In this document: one piece after another, positions 22,483-31,313 of the stretch
How the letters are laid out: each line of letters opens with the position of its first letter
How positions within the stretch are numbered: position 1 is the stretch's first letter
Source of the DNA: Oceanospirillaceae bacterium
GTDB taxonomy: Bacteria > Pseudomonadota > Gammaproteobacteria > Pseudomonadales > Balneatricaceae
Length of the DNA stretch: 38,331 nt
Assembly (NCBI GenBank): GCA_013215375.1
Contig: JABSRB010000049.1
Coordinates: forward strand, 1-38,331
Reading direction: 5' to 3'
The notes under the pieces: generated by a model
The model's database searches: none
What the model was told of the DNA's origin: nothing
What the model saw: only the letters and a program-made list of their open reading frames with translations
Program-made: the position numbers and the translations under genes

Positions 22483-23898
22483 TCACATAGATGAGAAATC
22501 ATCTCTATTGAAATGTCGCAGGCAGTTTTCTATAGAAATCATTTGCATCTCTTGATAGAGCAAAAATTCATCGGCAACACTACTTTCTAAATCGATTTCG
22601 AATTGCTCACGATTAGGATTTTGACTAAAATCTTGCTCGCCCTGCTCCCCCAGATTTGATTGAAAAATTCCCGCTGCACTGACAGGTAAAAAATCTTCAT
22701 AGGTAATGGGGTCAATACGCACCAGCCCTGAAGCTAATAACTGTTCGATACTGCTATGTTTAGTAAGCTCCACATCATGAGTCTCACAAACGCTGTATTT
22801 AAAGTAACCTAGCTGCTGCTGTTGCATTTGCTGATAGTCATCAGGGAACTGCGCAAACACTTGCTGTATTTGGGCCTGATATTTCTCCAAATTAGAGCCG
22901 TCATTCAAAGGCCTTGCTATCGCTCTCGTCTCGCTTAAAAGCTGATCGTAGAGCGCTCTACCCTTTGCTGTTAGTGCGCAACCGCGCTGCTCTACCTCGC
23001 CAAACCTAGCCGCGTGGGTAAATTGCTGTTGATCGCCCTCACCAGTAAAACTGATACTCTCTTTAATTGCCAAAAAAGCAGTTTGGCGCAATAAAATAGG
23101 GCAGTTACGGTTTGGTGGCCCTTCAATCACCGCTTTGGCCACCGCACCAGTAGTATGGATTTGCGCTTGAACGGCATCAATATCGAGTACTCTTGGCGTT
23201 AAATGATTGATATGTGGTCCTTTAAAGGACACTACATCAGCAATCAAAGGGTGCTCTGCCAGTAATTTTGCATACAATTCACTACTGATCGCCGCCTCAC
23301 TGTGCCAGCGAAATACATCCACTACCGCATCGATAAATTGTGTCGTTTGCACTTCATCTAAGCCTGAATTCTGCTCTGCAGTATTCACTAGCTCACGTAC
23401 CTTATCTGTGAATATATCCCGTGCCTGAATGATTTTTTGTGCGCTATTTCGCAGCGCTATATCATCGATCAGCTCTAAACGTAGCAGTGAGGTAAATACT
23501 CTAAAGGGGTTTTGTCTAATGGATTGGCTTGCAATAGGTCTAAACGCAGTGGAATGCACCGGGATATTGGCCACCGATAAATCGTAATAGCCCACGGGAT
23601 ACATGCCCATGATCGCAAATATACGTCGCATCATCGAAAGCTCACTCGCTTTACCTAAACGTATCGCCCCGTGACGCTGATCAGATAAAGTGTCAATATT
23701 TTCAACCTGTTTTAGCTGCTCAACAAAGCCATTGTTAGCTTGTAAATATTGCTCATTATTGGTCACAACTAGATCTAATAGGGCACCGTATGCCGGAACT
23801 TCCTCGCGATACATATTGGACATCGCGCTGGAAAAGCGAGTGCGAATATCATCTTTAGTCACTTTAAGCGACTCTTGGCTAGCATGGATCTGGCTCAT
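22483..23898 (-). CDS. hglS: 2-oxoadipate dioxygenase/decarboxylase (HglS, YdcJ family, DUF1338)
   Basis: The enzyme is an Fe(II)-dependent VOC-fold oxygenase that turns 2-oxoadipate into D-2-hydroxyglutarate in bacterial lysine catabolism. The 471-aa protein has RHGAIRLG with H76 and R80, GPHINHLTPRVLDID with H232, and FGEVEQRG with E301; the spacing between these residues agrees with the metal ligands and substrate arginine I recall for the Pseudomonas putida enzyme (H70, R74, H226, E294). The long variable insert RPIASQSIRQNPFRVFTSLLR is also typical. A LysR gene starts 113 bp away in the opposite direction and probably controls it. No other lysine-degradation gene is seen in the window. 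Confidence 0.87.
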   Translation of the reverse strand: MSQIHASQESLKVTKDDIRTRFSSAMSNMYREEVPAYGALLDLVVTNNEQYLQANNGFVEQLKQVENIDTLSDQRHGAIRLGKASELSMMRRIFAIMGMYPVGYYDLSVANIPVHSTAFRPIASQSIRQNPFRVFTSLLRLELIDDIALRNSAQKIIQARDIFTDKVRELVNTAEQNSGLDEVQTTQFIDAVVDVFRWHSEAAISSELYAKLLAEHPLIADVVSFKGPHINHLTPRVLDIDAVQAQIHTTGAVAKAVIEGPPNRNCPILLRQTAFLAIKESISFTGEGDQQQFTHAARFGEVEQRGCALTAKGRALYDQLLSETRAIARPLNDGSNLEKYQAQIQQVFAQFPDDYQQMQQQQLGYFKYSVCETHDVELTKHSSIEQLLASGLVRIDPITYEDFLPVSAAGIFQSNLGEQGEQDFSQNPNREQFEIDLESSVADEFLLYQEMQMISIENCLRHFNRDDFSSM

Positions 23899-23911
23899 GA
23901 TTTTTATCTCT

Positions 23912-23979
23912 ATTACACTGCGCTATTTTTAATTAATGCGTTTTTGTAATAATATAGTATTGTTTTCCGGATAAATACT
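23912..23979. promoter_or_regulatory. Candidate LysR binding sites between hglS and the regulator
   Basis: The 113-bp divergent region has two dyads: ATTACA (23912-23917) with TGTAAT (23945-23950), and AGTATT (23956-23961) with AATACT (23974-23979). The second fits the spacing of LysR-type boxes (T-N11-A core). Divergent LysR genes usually bind such sites and control both genes; this is inference from position and symmetry. Confidence 0.4.
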
Positions 23980-24011
23980 GATAATTAGCCATGAGTTAAT
24001 AACAAAACCGC

Positions 24012-24893
24012 ATGAACTTACCTAAAAAATATCTTCCTAGTTTGCACTGCTTACAGTCTTTCATCTGTGCAGCCAAACACAATAGCTTTACACAAGCTTC
24101 GCTAGAACTGCATTTGACCCAAAGCGCCATCAGCCGACAAATAAAAGAATTGGAAACACAGTTGGGCATTTCGCTATTCACTCGTATCCGCCAGAGAGTA
24201 GTACTGACTGATAGCGGGTTTCGCTTCCTCGAAGATGCCAAAAGAATTATTAATACCACTGAAGATGCCATGCTCAAAGCGATGACACTAGGCGCTAAAC
24301 GCTCATTGAATATCGCTGCATTACCTACCTTTACCAACCGATGGTTGATACCAAAGTTAGAAGGTTTTATGCAGAATAACCCGGATGTAGCGCTCAATTT
24401 CATCACTAAAATCACCCCTTTTGATTTCAGCCATCAAACACCAGATTTAACGATTCATTTTGGCAAACCTAATTGGCCAAACGCCAGCTGTTTTCTTATA
24501 TCAAAGGAGCAGATGATACCTGTTGCCAGCCATCGATACCTAGCTCAACGGCCGGTGTTGTCTGTAGCAGATATACAGCAGTGTAACTTGTTGCAATTAT
24601 CAAGCAGGTTGGGCAGCTGGAAAATGTGGTTCGAGCAAAATAATTTAGAAATGTCATTGAATAACCAGTTAAGCTTTGACCAGTTTTCGATGATTATAGA
24701 TGCGGTAAAGGCTGGTTTAGGTATCGCATTACTGCCCAAACATTTTATAGACAAGGAGCTCGCTAATGGATCAATTATCCAGCTAGCCGACTGCGTAGAA
24801 ACATCTGACAGCTACTATTTGGTAGTGCCAGATGACAAAGCTGAAAACAGCCAAGTGAAACTGTTTAAAGATTGGATTTTAAGTTTTCAGTAA
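24012..24893 (+). CDS. LysR-family transcriptional regulator (GcvA-like)
   Basis: The 293-aa protein begins MNLPKKYLPSLHCLQSFICA and has the winged helix-turn-helix of LysR regulators at about residues 10-70 (AKHNSFTQASLELHLTQSAISRQIKELETQLGISLFTR). The rest is the effector-binding domain (about 93-290), with LNIAALPTFTNRWLIPKL, the pattern seen in the GcvA branch. It is divergent from hglS and likely regulates it, perhaps with 2-oxoadipate or a related lysine catabolite as effector (inference). It converges with an acyl-CoA-binding protein gene 24 bp further on. Confidence 0.9.
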   Translation: MNLPKKYLPSLHCLQSFICAAKHNSFTQASLELHLTQSAISRQIKELETQLGISLFTRIRQRVVLTDSGFRFLEDAKRIINTTEDAMLKAMTLGAKRSLNIAALPTFTNRWLIPKLEGFMQNNPDVALNFITKITPFDFSHQTPDLTIHFGKPNWPNASCFLISKEQMIPVASHRYLAQRPVLSVADIQQCNLLQLSSRLGSWKMWFEQNNLEMSLNNQLSFDQFSMIIDAVKAGLGIALLPKHFIDKELANGSIIQLADCVETSDSYYLVVPDDKAENSQVKLFKDWILSFQ

Positions 24894-24917
24894 ACTGCAT
24901 CGCTTAAAATAGGCAGT

Positions 24918-25184
24918 TTATGGGTTTTCAAGTACTGTTACTTCACTGATGTAATCTTGCATAGCAGCATTAGTACTAATACCTTGTAACTTTTCCCACG
25001 CAGTGTATTTAGCCAGTGCTACCATGTCAAACATAGCTGGCTTCTCTCCGCTCACATCCCCTTGCGTAGCCTGTTTATACAGCGCATACATTTTCAATTT
25101 GATTTGATTGGAAAGCTTCTTACCTTGCTTTGAATTCTTGACGTAATGAACGCTTTTCTCAAACTCTTGCGATAATTGTTGCAC
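24918..25184 (-). CDS. Acyl-CoA-binding protein
   Basis: The 88-aa protein matches the eukaryote-like ACBP fold along its length: FEKSVHYVKNSKQGKKLSNQ, the signature LKMYALYKQATQGDVSGEKP, MFDMVALAKYTAWEKLQGIS and AMQDYISEVTVL. The conserved tyrosine, lysine and tryptophan positions of the acyl-CoA pocket (YALYKQA, KYTAW) are present. It binds long-chain acyl-CoA esters in the cytosol and buffers their pool. ACBP occurs in only part of the bacteria. The gene stands alone between the LysR gene (convergent) and a VOC gene (same direction, 175 bp away). Confidence 0.92.
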   Translation of the reverse strand: MQQLSQEFEKSVHYVKNSKQGKKLSNQIKLKMYALYKQATQGDVSGEKPAMFDMVALAKYTAWEKLQGISTNAAMQDYISEVTVLENP

Positions 25185-25359
25185 TGGGATCTCCTATTAT
25201 TTTTAAGCCGTAGACATTACCATTTAACACTCTGCTATCGTTAACTAATTACTAAGTTTAGAGAAGATCAACTGGATATCTAACGGAGTATAGGAAAATA
25301 ATACTTTCCAACTTTAAAAAACGATTTTGTAACAGGCCTCAGTATCAAACACAGGCTAT

Positions 25360-25713
25360 TTACGCTTTTTTCCATACCGCATATTCACCGCCATTTGGGT
25401 CGCTAAAATGAAAACGATGGCCCCCTGGAAAACTAAAAACAGGCTTGATGATGCTCCCTCCATGCTCCACAATTTTTTGACTAGTCGCTGATAAATCCTC
25501 TGAATAAAGCACCACTAATACACTGGATTTCTGCACCGTAGCAACAGTATCACTCAGATAAAAGCCACCATCAATTGACGCATTATCAATACTGCAATAC
25601 TCAGGTCCATAGTCAGTAAAGCGCCAGGCAAAAACAGCGCTGAAAAATTCCTTTACCCGCGGCAGGTCTGTAGTGGGTATTTCTAGATAATTTATTTTAT
25701 GATGCTCTGACAT
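25360..25713 (-). CDS. VOC (glyoxalase/bleomycin-resistance fold) family protein
   Basis: The 117-aa protein has one pair of beta-alpha-beta-beta-beta units: NYLEIPTTDLPRVKEFFSAVFAWRFTDYG, then YCSIDNASIDGGFYL, SVLVVLYSEDLSATSQKIVEHGGSII and FPGGHRFHFSDPNGGEYAVWK. The final FSDPNGGEYAVW is a family hallmark with a metal-ligand glutamate. The N-terminal ligand position is less clear, since IDGG replaces the usual histidine context. No substrate can be told. It stands alone between the ACBP gene and pyrC (divergent). Confidence 0.85.
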   Translation of the reverse strand: MSEHHKINYLEIPTTDLPRVKEFFSAVFAWRFTDYGPEYCSIDNASIDGGFYLSDTVATVQKSSVLVVLYSEDLSATSQKIVEHGGSIIKPVFSFPGGHRFHFSDPNGGEYAVWKKA

Positions 25714-25836
25714 TACTCGCTCCTCATCGTTAGATTTTGCTGTGCTTTCTCTAAGTCTGACACAACTTGTGAATCGATATTGTGCTATTCTACGCCGGAT
25801 TTACCCTTCTCTAAAATATTATAAATAGGCCGTTTA

Positions 25837-26883
25837 ATGCAAACAAAATTGACAATTATTTCGCCGGACGACTGGCATTTACATTTACGTAATGGTGAGG
25901 TTTTAAGCAAAGTGTTACCTTTTACCAGCCGTCATTTTCAACGGGCTATTGTCATGCCTAATTTGCAGCCGCCTGTATTGTGTGCCGCTGATGCCAACAT
26001 CTACCGCGATGAAATTGTTGCGGCTATTCCCGACGGACATAACTTCACCCCTTTAATGGTGTTATACCTCACTGAGCAAACAGATCCTGAAGATGTAAGA
26101 AAAGGCTTTTTAGCAGGAGAGTTAGTCGCAGTTAAATTATACCCAGCCGGAGCGACCACTAATTCAGATGCCGGCGTAAAAGACATCGAGAAAATCTATC
26201 CGGTATTGGAAGTCATGCAAGAAATTGGCATGCCCTTCTTAGTACACGGAGAAGTAGTCGATGCCGATGTGGATATTTTTGATCGTGAAGCGGTGTTTAT
26301 CGACCAAAAGTTAATCCCTATACGTCAACGCTTCCCCAATTTAAAAATTGTTTTTGAGCATATTACGACCAAAGATGGCGTGGACTACGTTAAAAGCTGT
26401 AATGAAAACACCGCCGCCACTGTCACTACCCACCATTTAGTGATTAACCGCAACGCGATGTTAGTCGGTGGTATCCAGCCTCATTACTACTGCCTGCCTG
26501 TGGCAAAGCGTGAGCTGCACAGATTAGCCTTAGTACAGGCTGTCACCAGTGGCGACAAACGCTTCTTCCTAGGGACGGACTCCGCGCCCCACTTAGCGCA
26601 ATATAAAGAGTCAAGTTGCGGCTGTGCAGGAATTTTTAATGTAGCTAATACTTTACCTATCCTCGCGCAAGTATTCGAAAGAGAGAACACGCTGGAGAAT
26701 CTAGAGAAATTTGTATCACTCAACGGTCCACTCTTTTATAACTTACCCGTCAACACTGGCACTATGACATTACTCAGATCAGAGACACCCCACGCTCTGC
26801 CTGACGATGTTGTCACCAACGACGGTGTTATTAAAGTATTCGATCCTAAGATGGCAATCCATTGGCGCGTCTCACAAGCTTAA
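25837..26883 (+). CDS. pyrC: Dihydroorotase
   Basis: The zinc enzyme closes N-carbamoyl-aspartate to dihydroorotate in pyrimidine synthesis. The 348-aa length equals that of E. coli PyrC. Visible are [10 protein letters not shown] with the HxH metal pair, [14 protein letters not shown] with the lysine that becomes carboxylated, [23 protein letters not shown] and FLGTDSAPH with the catalytic aspartate. It is transcribed alone and followed by a hairpin terminator. Another pyrimidine gene, pyrF, is 6 kb away on the other strand. Confidence 0.97.
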   Translation: MQTKLTIISPDDWHLHLRNGEVLSKVLPFTSRHFQRAIVMPNLQPPVLCAADANIYRDEIVAAIPDGHNFTPLMVLYLTEQTDPEDVRKGFLAGELVAVKLYPAGATTNSDAGVKDIEKIYPVLEVMQEIGMPFLVHGEVVDADVDIFDREAVFIDQKLIPIRQRFPNLKIVFEHITTKDGVDYVKSCNENTAATVTTHHLVINRNAMLVGGIQPHYYCLPVAKRELHRLALVQAVTSGDKRFFLGTDSAPHLAQYKESSCGCAGIFNVANTLPILAQVFERENTLENLEKFVSLNGPLFYNLPVNTGTMTLLRSETPHALPDDVVTNDGVIKVFDPKMAIHWRVSQA

Positions 26884-26898
26884 CACCCCTCCCGCTCG

Positions 26899-26951
26899 CT
26901 GATGGCTACTTTGTTTAGATAGCCATCAGTGATCAGTGATCAGTATTTTTT
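26899..26951 (+). terminator. Terminator-like hairpin after pyrC
   Basis: CTGATGGCTA (26899-26908) and TAGCCATCAG (26920-26929) form a perfect 10-bp stem. It is followed by a duplicated TGATCAG stretch and then a T-run at 26945-26951. The gap between stem and T-run is unusual for a textbook terminator, though the TGATCAG copies can also pair with the first arm in part. The rest of the 231-bp gap up to the protease gene shows no gene. Confidence 0.6.
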
Positions 26952-27114
26952 CCTGCCTCTCTAGTCGTACAAAAGTAATTTATTCTATAAACAATAAGCA
27001 CTTTTGTGTTACTACACTGTCTCAACCGCTGTAAAACATCAGAACAGATATTATATTCGATTGAGTAAATATCCCAATTTCAGATAATTATAACCCGTAT
27101 ATTTAAGGTAATTT

Positions 27115-29973
27115 ATGCCACCGATCGCAATCTTGTTGATAGTGTTATTGTTTAACCATACAGCAGTAGCTGAGCCCATTATTAAAAGCCCCAATGATCT
27201 TCGCCAGTATAAAACCATTGAATTGGCCAATAGCCTACCAGTTTTGTTAATCCATGACCCCCAGGCACAGCGCGCAGCGGTTTCGCTAAACTTAGCCGTG
27301 GGCTCTGCGAGCGATCCCACTTCACGTCTAGGTCTGGCACACTTTCTAGAGCATATGTTATTTTTAGGGACTAAAAAATTCCCGAGTACTACTGATTATT
27401 CTGACTTTATCGAATCCAATGGCGGCTCACAAAATGCGTTTACTGCCAGGGACAACACTAACTATTTCTTTGATGTAAAAGAGCAGGCACTGGAAGGCGC
27501 TATCGAGCGCTTTGCACAATTCTTTATCGCACCATTATTCGATCCACTGTACATTCAAAGAGAGCGCAAAGCCGTGCACTCTGAATATCAATCTAAGCTC
27601 AAAGACGATGCCCAACGCAACTACCATGCGCTTAAACAATTCATCAACCCGCTACATCCTGAACATAATTTTTTTATCGGTTCACTTAACAGTTTATCGG
27701 ATACTAAACAGTCCACTATCCGCGAGGATTTAATCAATTTTTATCAACAGCAATACTCTGCTAATCGAATGACTTTAGTGGTGCTATCAAAAGCGCCGCT
27801 CTCTGAGCTAGAAGCGTTAGTGGTCGCCAATTTTTCTGCGATAACCAATAAGAATCTATCGAAACTGACTATTGAAGTCCCTAAATATACTCCTCAGCAA
27901 TTGCCAGCAATTATAAAAGTCGCCTCGGTAAAAGATTTACGTTTACTGACCTTAAGCTTTCCCACTCCCTCAGCTTTAGACCAATACAAACTTAAACCGC
28001 TCACTTACCTGAGTGATTTAATTGGCTATGAAGGAAAAGGCAGCTTAATGGCTTATCTAAAAGACCAAGGTTATGCCAATGCGCTCAGTGCTGGGTCTAG
28101 TAATGACTCATCTCTAGAGTCATTTTTTAATACCCGCATTAGCTTGACAAAAAAAGGACTGGAAAATACGGATATTGTCATAGCCAGCTTCTTTAGTTTC
28201 ATCGAGCAATTACGGACCAAAGGAATTAAAGAGTCACTATTTATTGAACAGCAACAACTGTTAGCCCAAGCCTTTAAATTTCTCCCAAAGCAACATCCTA
28301 GTAGCTATGTGGTGGGGCTTTCTCAGATTATGCCGCAATACCCGCAACAGCACTGGCTCAATGCTGGGTATATAATGCAGGACTTTGATGCACAGGAAAT
28401 CACGCGTTTCTTGGCCGCTATAAACCCCACTAACATGCTGGTTAACTTACAGGCTAAAAATCTATCAACTAGCAGTACAGAGCCCTATTTTGGCACCCGC
28501 TATGCCACGCATTCACCCAGTATTGAGCAACTGGCGCTGTGGAGTGACCCTGCGGCAAACAACGCCTTGTATCCACGCGCTTTAAACCCGTTTATCGCCG
28601 ATGATTTAGGCTTGGTAAATCCATCCAAAAAAACACAGCAGCAGATCAAGCCAACCATGTACCCGCTCGCAACGGGAGTGCGATTATGGCACATGCAAGA
28701 TGCACAATTTTTAACACCAAAAGCCACCCTCTTTTTTAATATAACCATGCCTAAATCGCTCTCGGAAAAGCAGCAGCTGACACTATCCCTATACACTCAA
28801 CTGGTCAATGACGCTTTAAATGAAACCTTGTATGACACTCGCTCAGCGGGGTTATATACACAACTTTATGCCCATCGTCAGGGCATCAGCGTAAAGCTCT
28901 CTGGTTACTCTGAAAAACAACCTTTACTGATCAGGCAATTAAAGGATATTGCAAAAATAAAGTTTGCAGACAATAGATTTCTTATCATTAAAGGGAACCT
29001 GCAAAGATCACTCACTAACCGTTCTGAAAACAAACCTTATCAACAATTATTTTCACTATTGGGCGAAGTTCTAATGGGAAAATCTAACCTGGAAAACAGA
29101 ACGCGTTTACTGCAGGAAATAACACTGACTGATATTGAACAGCTTAGAGATCAGCTCTTTGTAAAAGGAGAAGTTAAACTGTTATCACACGGTAACATCC
29201 TGCTCCCACAAGCCTTAAAACAGGCTGAGGCAGTCATTGACCAGCTCAACATCAGCACTTTGCAACAGGTGCCTTTTCAATCGCGATTATTGAGACTGCC
29301 CAACAAATCTAACCATCAGTTAATCAAAAATATCGACAGCAGTGATTCCGCGCTAATTTTGTATATGCAAGGTAGAGATGACAGCTATCAGCAACGTGTC
29401 GCCGTTGATTTACTCAGTGAAGTATTAGCCAACGACTATAGTAATGCTCTAAGAACAGAACAACAGTTAGGTTACTTGGTTTTTGCCACGAGTATGACGT
29501 TGGAAAAGACACCGGGGCTAGCGCTAGTTGTACAATCACCGAGCGCCAGTCCTGAGCAAATTCACACCAGTAACAAGGCCTTTTTATCAAAGGCACAGCA
29601 ACAGTTGCAGGCACTGCCTATAGCAGCTTTTGAGCAGTATAAAGCGAGTTTAATCTCTCGTTATAAAAACAAAGAGCGTAGCATTTATCAGCGCAGTAAT
29701 AGGTTTTGGCAGGCAATAAACAGTCAAGTGGCTAATTTTGATCACCAACAGCAACTCATCTTGGCGGTGAAAAAATTAACACTAAAGGACTTACAGCTTA
29801 GCTTTGAGGCGTTATTACAAAGAAAAATAGAATTGCGCAGCTACTCTAACAAACAGCAGAAAATAGTTGATATGAAAACCAGTGATAAAAGCATCATGGT
29901 TTTAAAAGCGCTGCATAAAAATCAATTAACACGCTCTCCTTCGCCTATAGAGAAAGGAGAGCGCAGTAGTTAA
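27115..29973 (+). CDS. Periplasmic M16 insulinase-family zinc protease (pitrilysin-like)
   Basis: The 952-aa precursor has a signal peptide (IAILLIVLLFNHTAVA, cleavage likely before E20) and then four M16-type domains. The inverted zinc motif HFLEH (H76, E79, H80) is followed by the third ligand E157 in AVHSEYQ, with spacing like pitrilysin. GGSQNAFTARDNTNYFFDV is the typical substrate strand. The C-terminal half keeps the non-catalytic domains (RTEQQLGYLVFATS near 778). Size and layout match protease III, which degrades small peptides in the periplasm. The last dozen residues (RSPSPIEKGERSS) are encoded by a perfect hairpin and look like an acquired tail. It converges with the PhnA gene, 3 bp apart. 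Confidence 0.92.
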   Translation: MPPIAILLIVLLFNHTAVAEPIIKSPNDLRQYKTIELANSLPVLLIHDPQAQRAAVSLNLAVGSASDPTSRLGLAHFLEHMLFLGTKKFPSTTDYSDFIESNGGSQNAFTARDNTNYFFDVKEQALEGAIERFAQFFIAPLFDPLYIQRERKAVHSEYQSKLKDDAQRNYHALKQFINPLHPEHNFFIGSLNSLSDTKQSTIREDLINFYQQQYSANRMTLVVLSKAPLSELEALVVANFSAITNKNLSKLTIEVPKYTPQQLPAIIKVASVKDLRLLTLSFPTPSALDQYKLKPLTYLSDLIGYEGKGSLMAYLKDQGYANALSAGSSNDSSLESFFNTRISLTKKGLENTDIVIASFFSFIEQLRTKGIKESLFIEQQQLLAQAFKFLPKQHPSSYVVGLSQIMPQYPQQHWLNAGYIMQDFDAQEITRFLAAINPTNMLVNLQAKNLSTSSTEPYFGTRYATHSPSIEQLALWSDPAANNALYPRALNPFIADDLGLVNPSKKTQQQIKPTMYPLATGVRLWHMQDAQFLTPKATLFFNITMPKSLSEKQQLTLSLYTQLVNDALNETLYDTRSAGLYTQLYAHRQGISVKLSGYSEKQPLLIRQLKDIAKIKFADNRFLIIKGNLQRSLTNRSENKPYQQLFSLLGEVLMGKSNLENRTRLLQEITLTDIEQLRDQLFVKGEVKLLSHGNILLPQALKQAEAVIDQLNISTLQQVPFQSRLLRLPNKSNHQLIKNIDSSDSALILYMQGRDDSYQQRVAVDLLSEVLANDYSNALRTEQQLGYLVFATSMTLEKTPGLALVVQSPSASPEQIHTSNKAFLSKAQQQLQALPIAAFEQYKASLISRYKNKERSIYQRSNRFWQAINSQVANFDHQQQLILAVKKLTLKDLQLSFEALLQRKIELRSYSNKQQKIVDMKTSDKSIMVLKALHKNQLTRSPSPIEKGERSS
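29932..29963. repeat. REP-like hairpin inside the 3' end of the protease gene
   Basis: CGCTCTCCTT (29932-29941) and AAGGAGAGCG (29954-29963) form a perfect 10-bp stem with a 12-base loop just before the stop codon. Short GC-rich hairpins of this kind, translating to SPSPxEKGE, are a well-known intergenic repeat type in proteobacteria. No T-run follows closely, so it is not a standard terminator. Confidence 0.6.
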
Positions 29974-29976
29974 GGT

Positions 29977-30552
29977 TTATAATTTTTTCATATAAGCGCT
30001 AACTAAAACCACGCGAGTGCCGTTGACACGCCCTTCAATATGTTCCGGGTTCGACGTCATTGAAATACCCCGTACTGTGGTGCCGCGCTTGGCGGTAAAG
30101 CCAGCGCCCTTCACCACTAGATCTTTAATGATGGTCACGTTGTCCCCGGCCTGTAAAATAGTGCCATTGCTGTCGCGAGTAGGATCAACCGCTACTGCTT
30201 CAGCAATCATCAAGCCCGCCTGCGCCCACTTTTGATTGGCTTCATCCAAGTAGAGCATTTCTAATAGATCTTGCGCCCAGAGTTCAGAGGATAGTTGGCT
30301 TAATTGACGCCAAGCCATTACTTGTACCACGGTTTCTTGACTCCACATACTATCATTCAAGCAGCGCCAATGATTAGCATCCATAGTGTCTGGTGCTGCT
30401 ATTTGCTCCAGACAAGTGTCGCAGCATAAGATACTAGTGTCTGAACTCGCACCATCATTAGGCTCTACGTTGTAGACAGCTAAGGAATTATTACTTGAAC
30501 AAAGCTCGCACTTTTCGCCACTGCGCTTTAATAAGGTATCTAGAATTGTCAT
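29977..30552 (-). CDS. PhnA/YjdM-family zinc-ribbon protein
   Basis: The 191-aa protein opens with a zinc ribbon (CELC near residue 16, CCDTC near 43) and ends with the PhnA domain: DSNGTILQAGDNVTIIKDLVVKGAGFTAKRGTTVRGISM...HIEGRVNGTRVVLVSAYMKK. E. coli YjdM (PhnA) is about 110 residues; this longer form has an inserted helical segment of some 70 residues (HWRCLNDSMWSQETVVQVMAWRQ...WAQAGLMIAEA). Despite the old name, the protein is not an enzyme of phosphonate cleavage as far as is known. It is transcribed alone, convergent with the protease gene. Confidence 0.88.
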   Translation of the reverse strand: MTILDTLLKRSGEKCELCSSNNSLAVYNVEPNDGASSDTSILCCDTCLEQIAAPDTMDANHWRCLNDSMWSQETVVQVMAWRQLSQLSSELWAQDLLEMLYLDEANQKWAQAGLMIAEAVAVDPTRDSNGTILQAGDNVTIIKDLVVKGAGFTAKRGTTVRGISMTSNPEHIEGRVNGTRVVLVSAYMKKL

Positions 30553-30665
30553 CCGGTAACACTCTCTTTGAAAAATTTCGGCTATTATCCTAAAAAGCGC
30601 TGATAATCACCATAGGCAAACAGGGAATTACAGAAATACTGGAGTTATTTTTGAAGTGATTAGTA

Positions 30666-31283
30666 TTACGGGGTAATAACTTGACGTTTTTTATCGCCAG
30701 TTGGCTCAACAGCTTTGATAGGCCCGCGTTCTACCTCTAAACTGACACTATCAGTAGCTGTTCGCGAGCAATTAATGTTGAGGGGGGCACAACCTATAAG
30801 GCTGTTTTGAGATATTTTCTGTTCAATATTAACCAATTCACCTTTAGATAATTGGCTGTAACCTAAGATATCTGATGAAGAACTCACTACAAATGTATTA
30901 ATTTGATCTGCATATAGATCAGAGTAAGTGAGGTTCACTATTTTTCGGGAATAATCTTTCGCAGGGATCACCACAGACTCTGGTGGTATGGTAGATGCTG
31001 ATTGCGTATAGGAGTAACTGATAGTTGGCGACAATGGTTGCAGCTCCGGGTAATTCGTCGCAGTCACTATTTGTATTTCTGGTAATTTTGCTTTTACTCT
31101 TACTACCGGCGGAGCTATTATCGCCGTTTCTATGGGCTTTACTGTTCTGGCAGGTTTAACCACGGAGGTTTGAAACACTTGCTCATGGGAGGGCACAAAT
31201 TCATATTTAACAGCCAGTTCAGCCGCCGATATATTAAGCGCAACCGCGGTTAATATAAAGCCAAACAGCTTTAACATTTGCAT
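30666..31283 (-). CDS. Secreted orphan protein
   Basis: The 205-aa product has a signal peptide (MLKLFGFILTAVALNISAAE) and then a low-complexity, proline- and valine-rich region (VKPARTVKPIETAIIAPPVVRVKAK) followed by about 110 residues with serine and tyrosine-rich strands and two cysteines (IGCAPLNINCS) that may form a disulfide. No family is recognised. It lies 30 bp downstream of the exonuclease I gene on the same strand. A second in-frame ATG at 31277 could also be the start; no clear ribosome binding site decides. Probably periplasmic or surface located. Confidence 0.6.
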   Translation of the reverse strand: MQMLKLFGFILTAVALNISAAELAVKYEFVPSHEQVFQTSVVKPARTVKPIETAIIAPPVVRVKAKLPEIQIVTATNYPELQPLSPTISYSYTQSASTIPPESVVIPAKDYSRKIVNLTYSDLYADQINTFVVSSSSDILGYSQLSKGELVNIEQKISQNSLIGCAPLNINCSRTATDSVSLEVERGPIKAVEPTGDKKRQVITP

Positions 31284-31313
31284 GCAAAAACTGCTTGATT
31301 GATAAGCTTAAAT

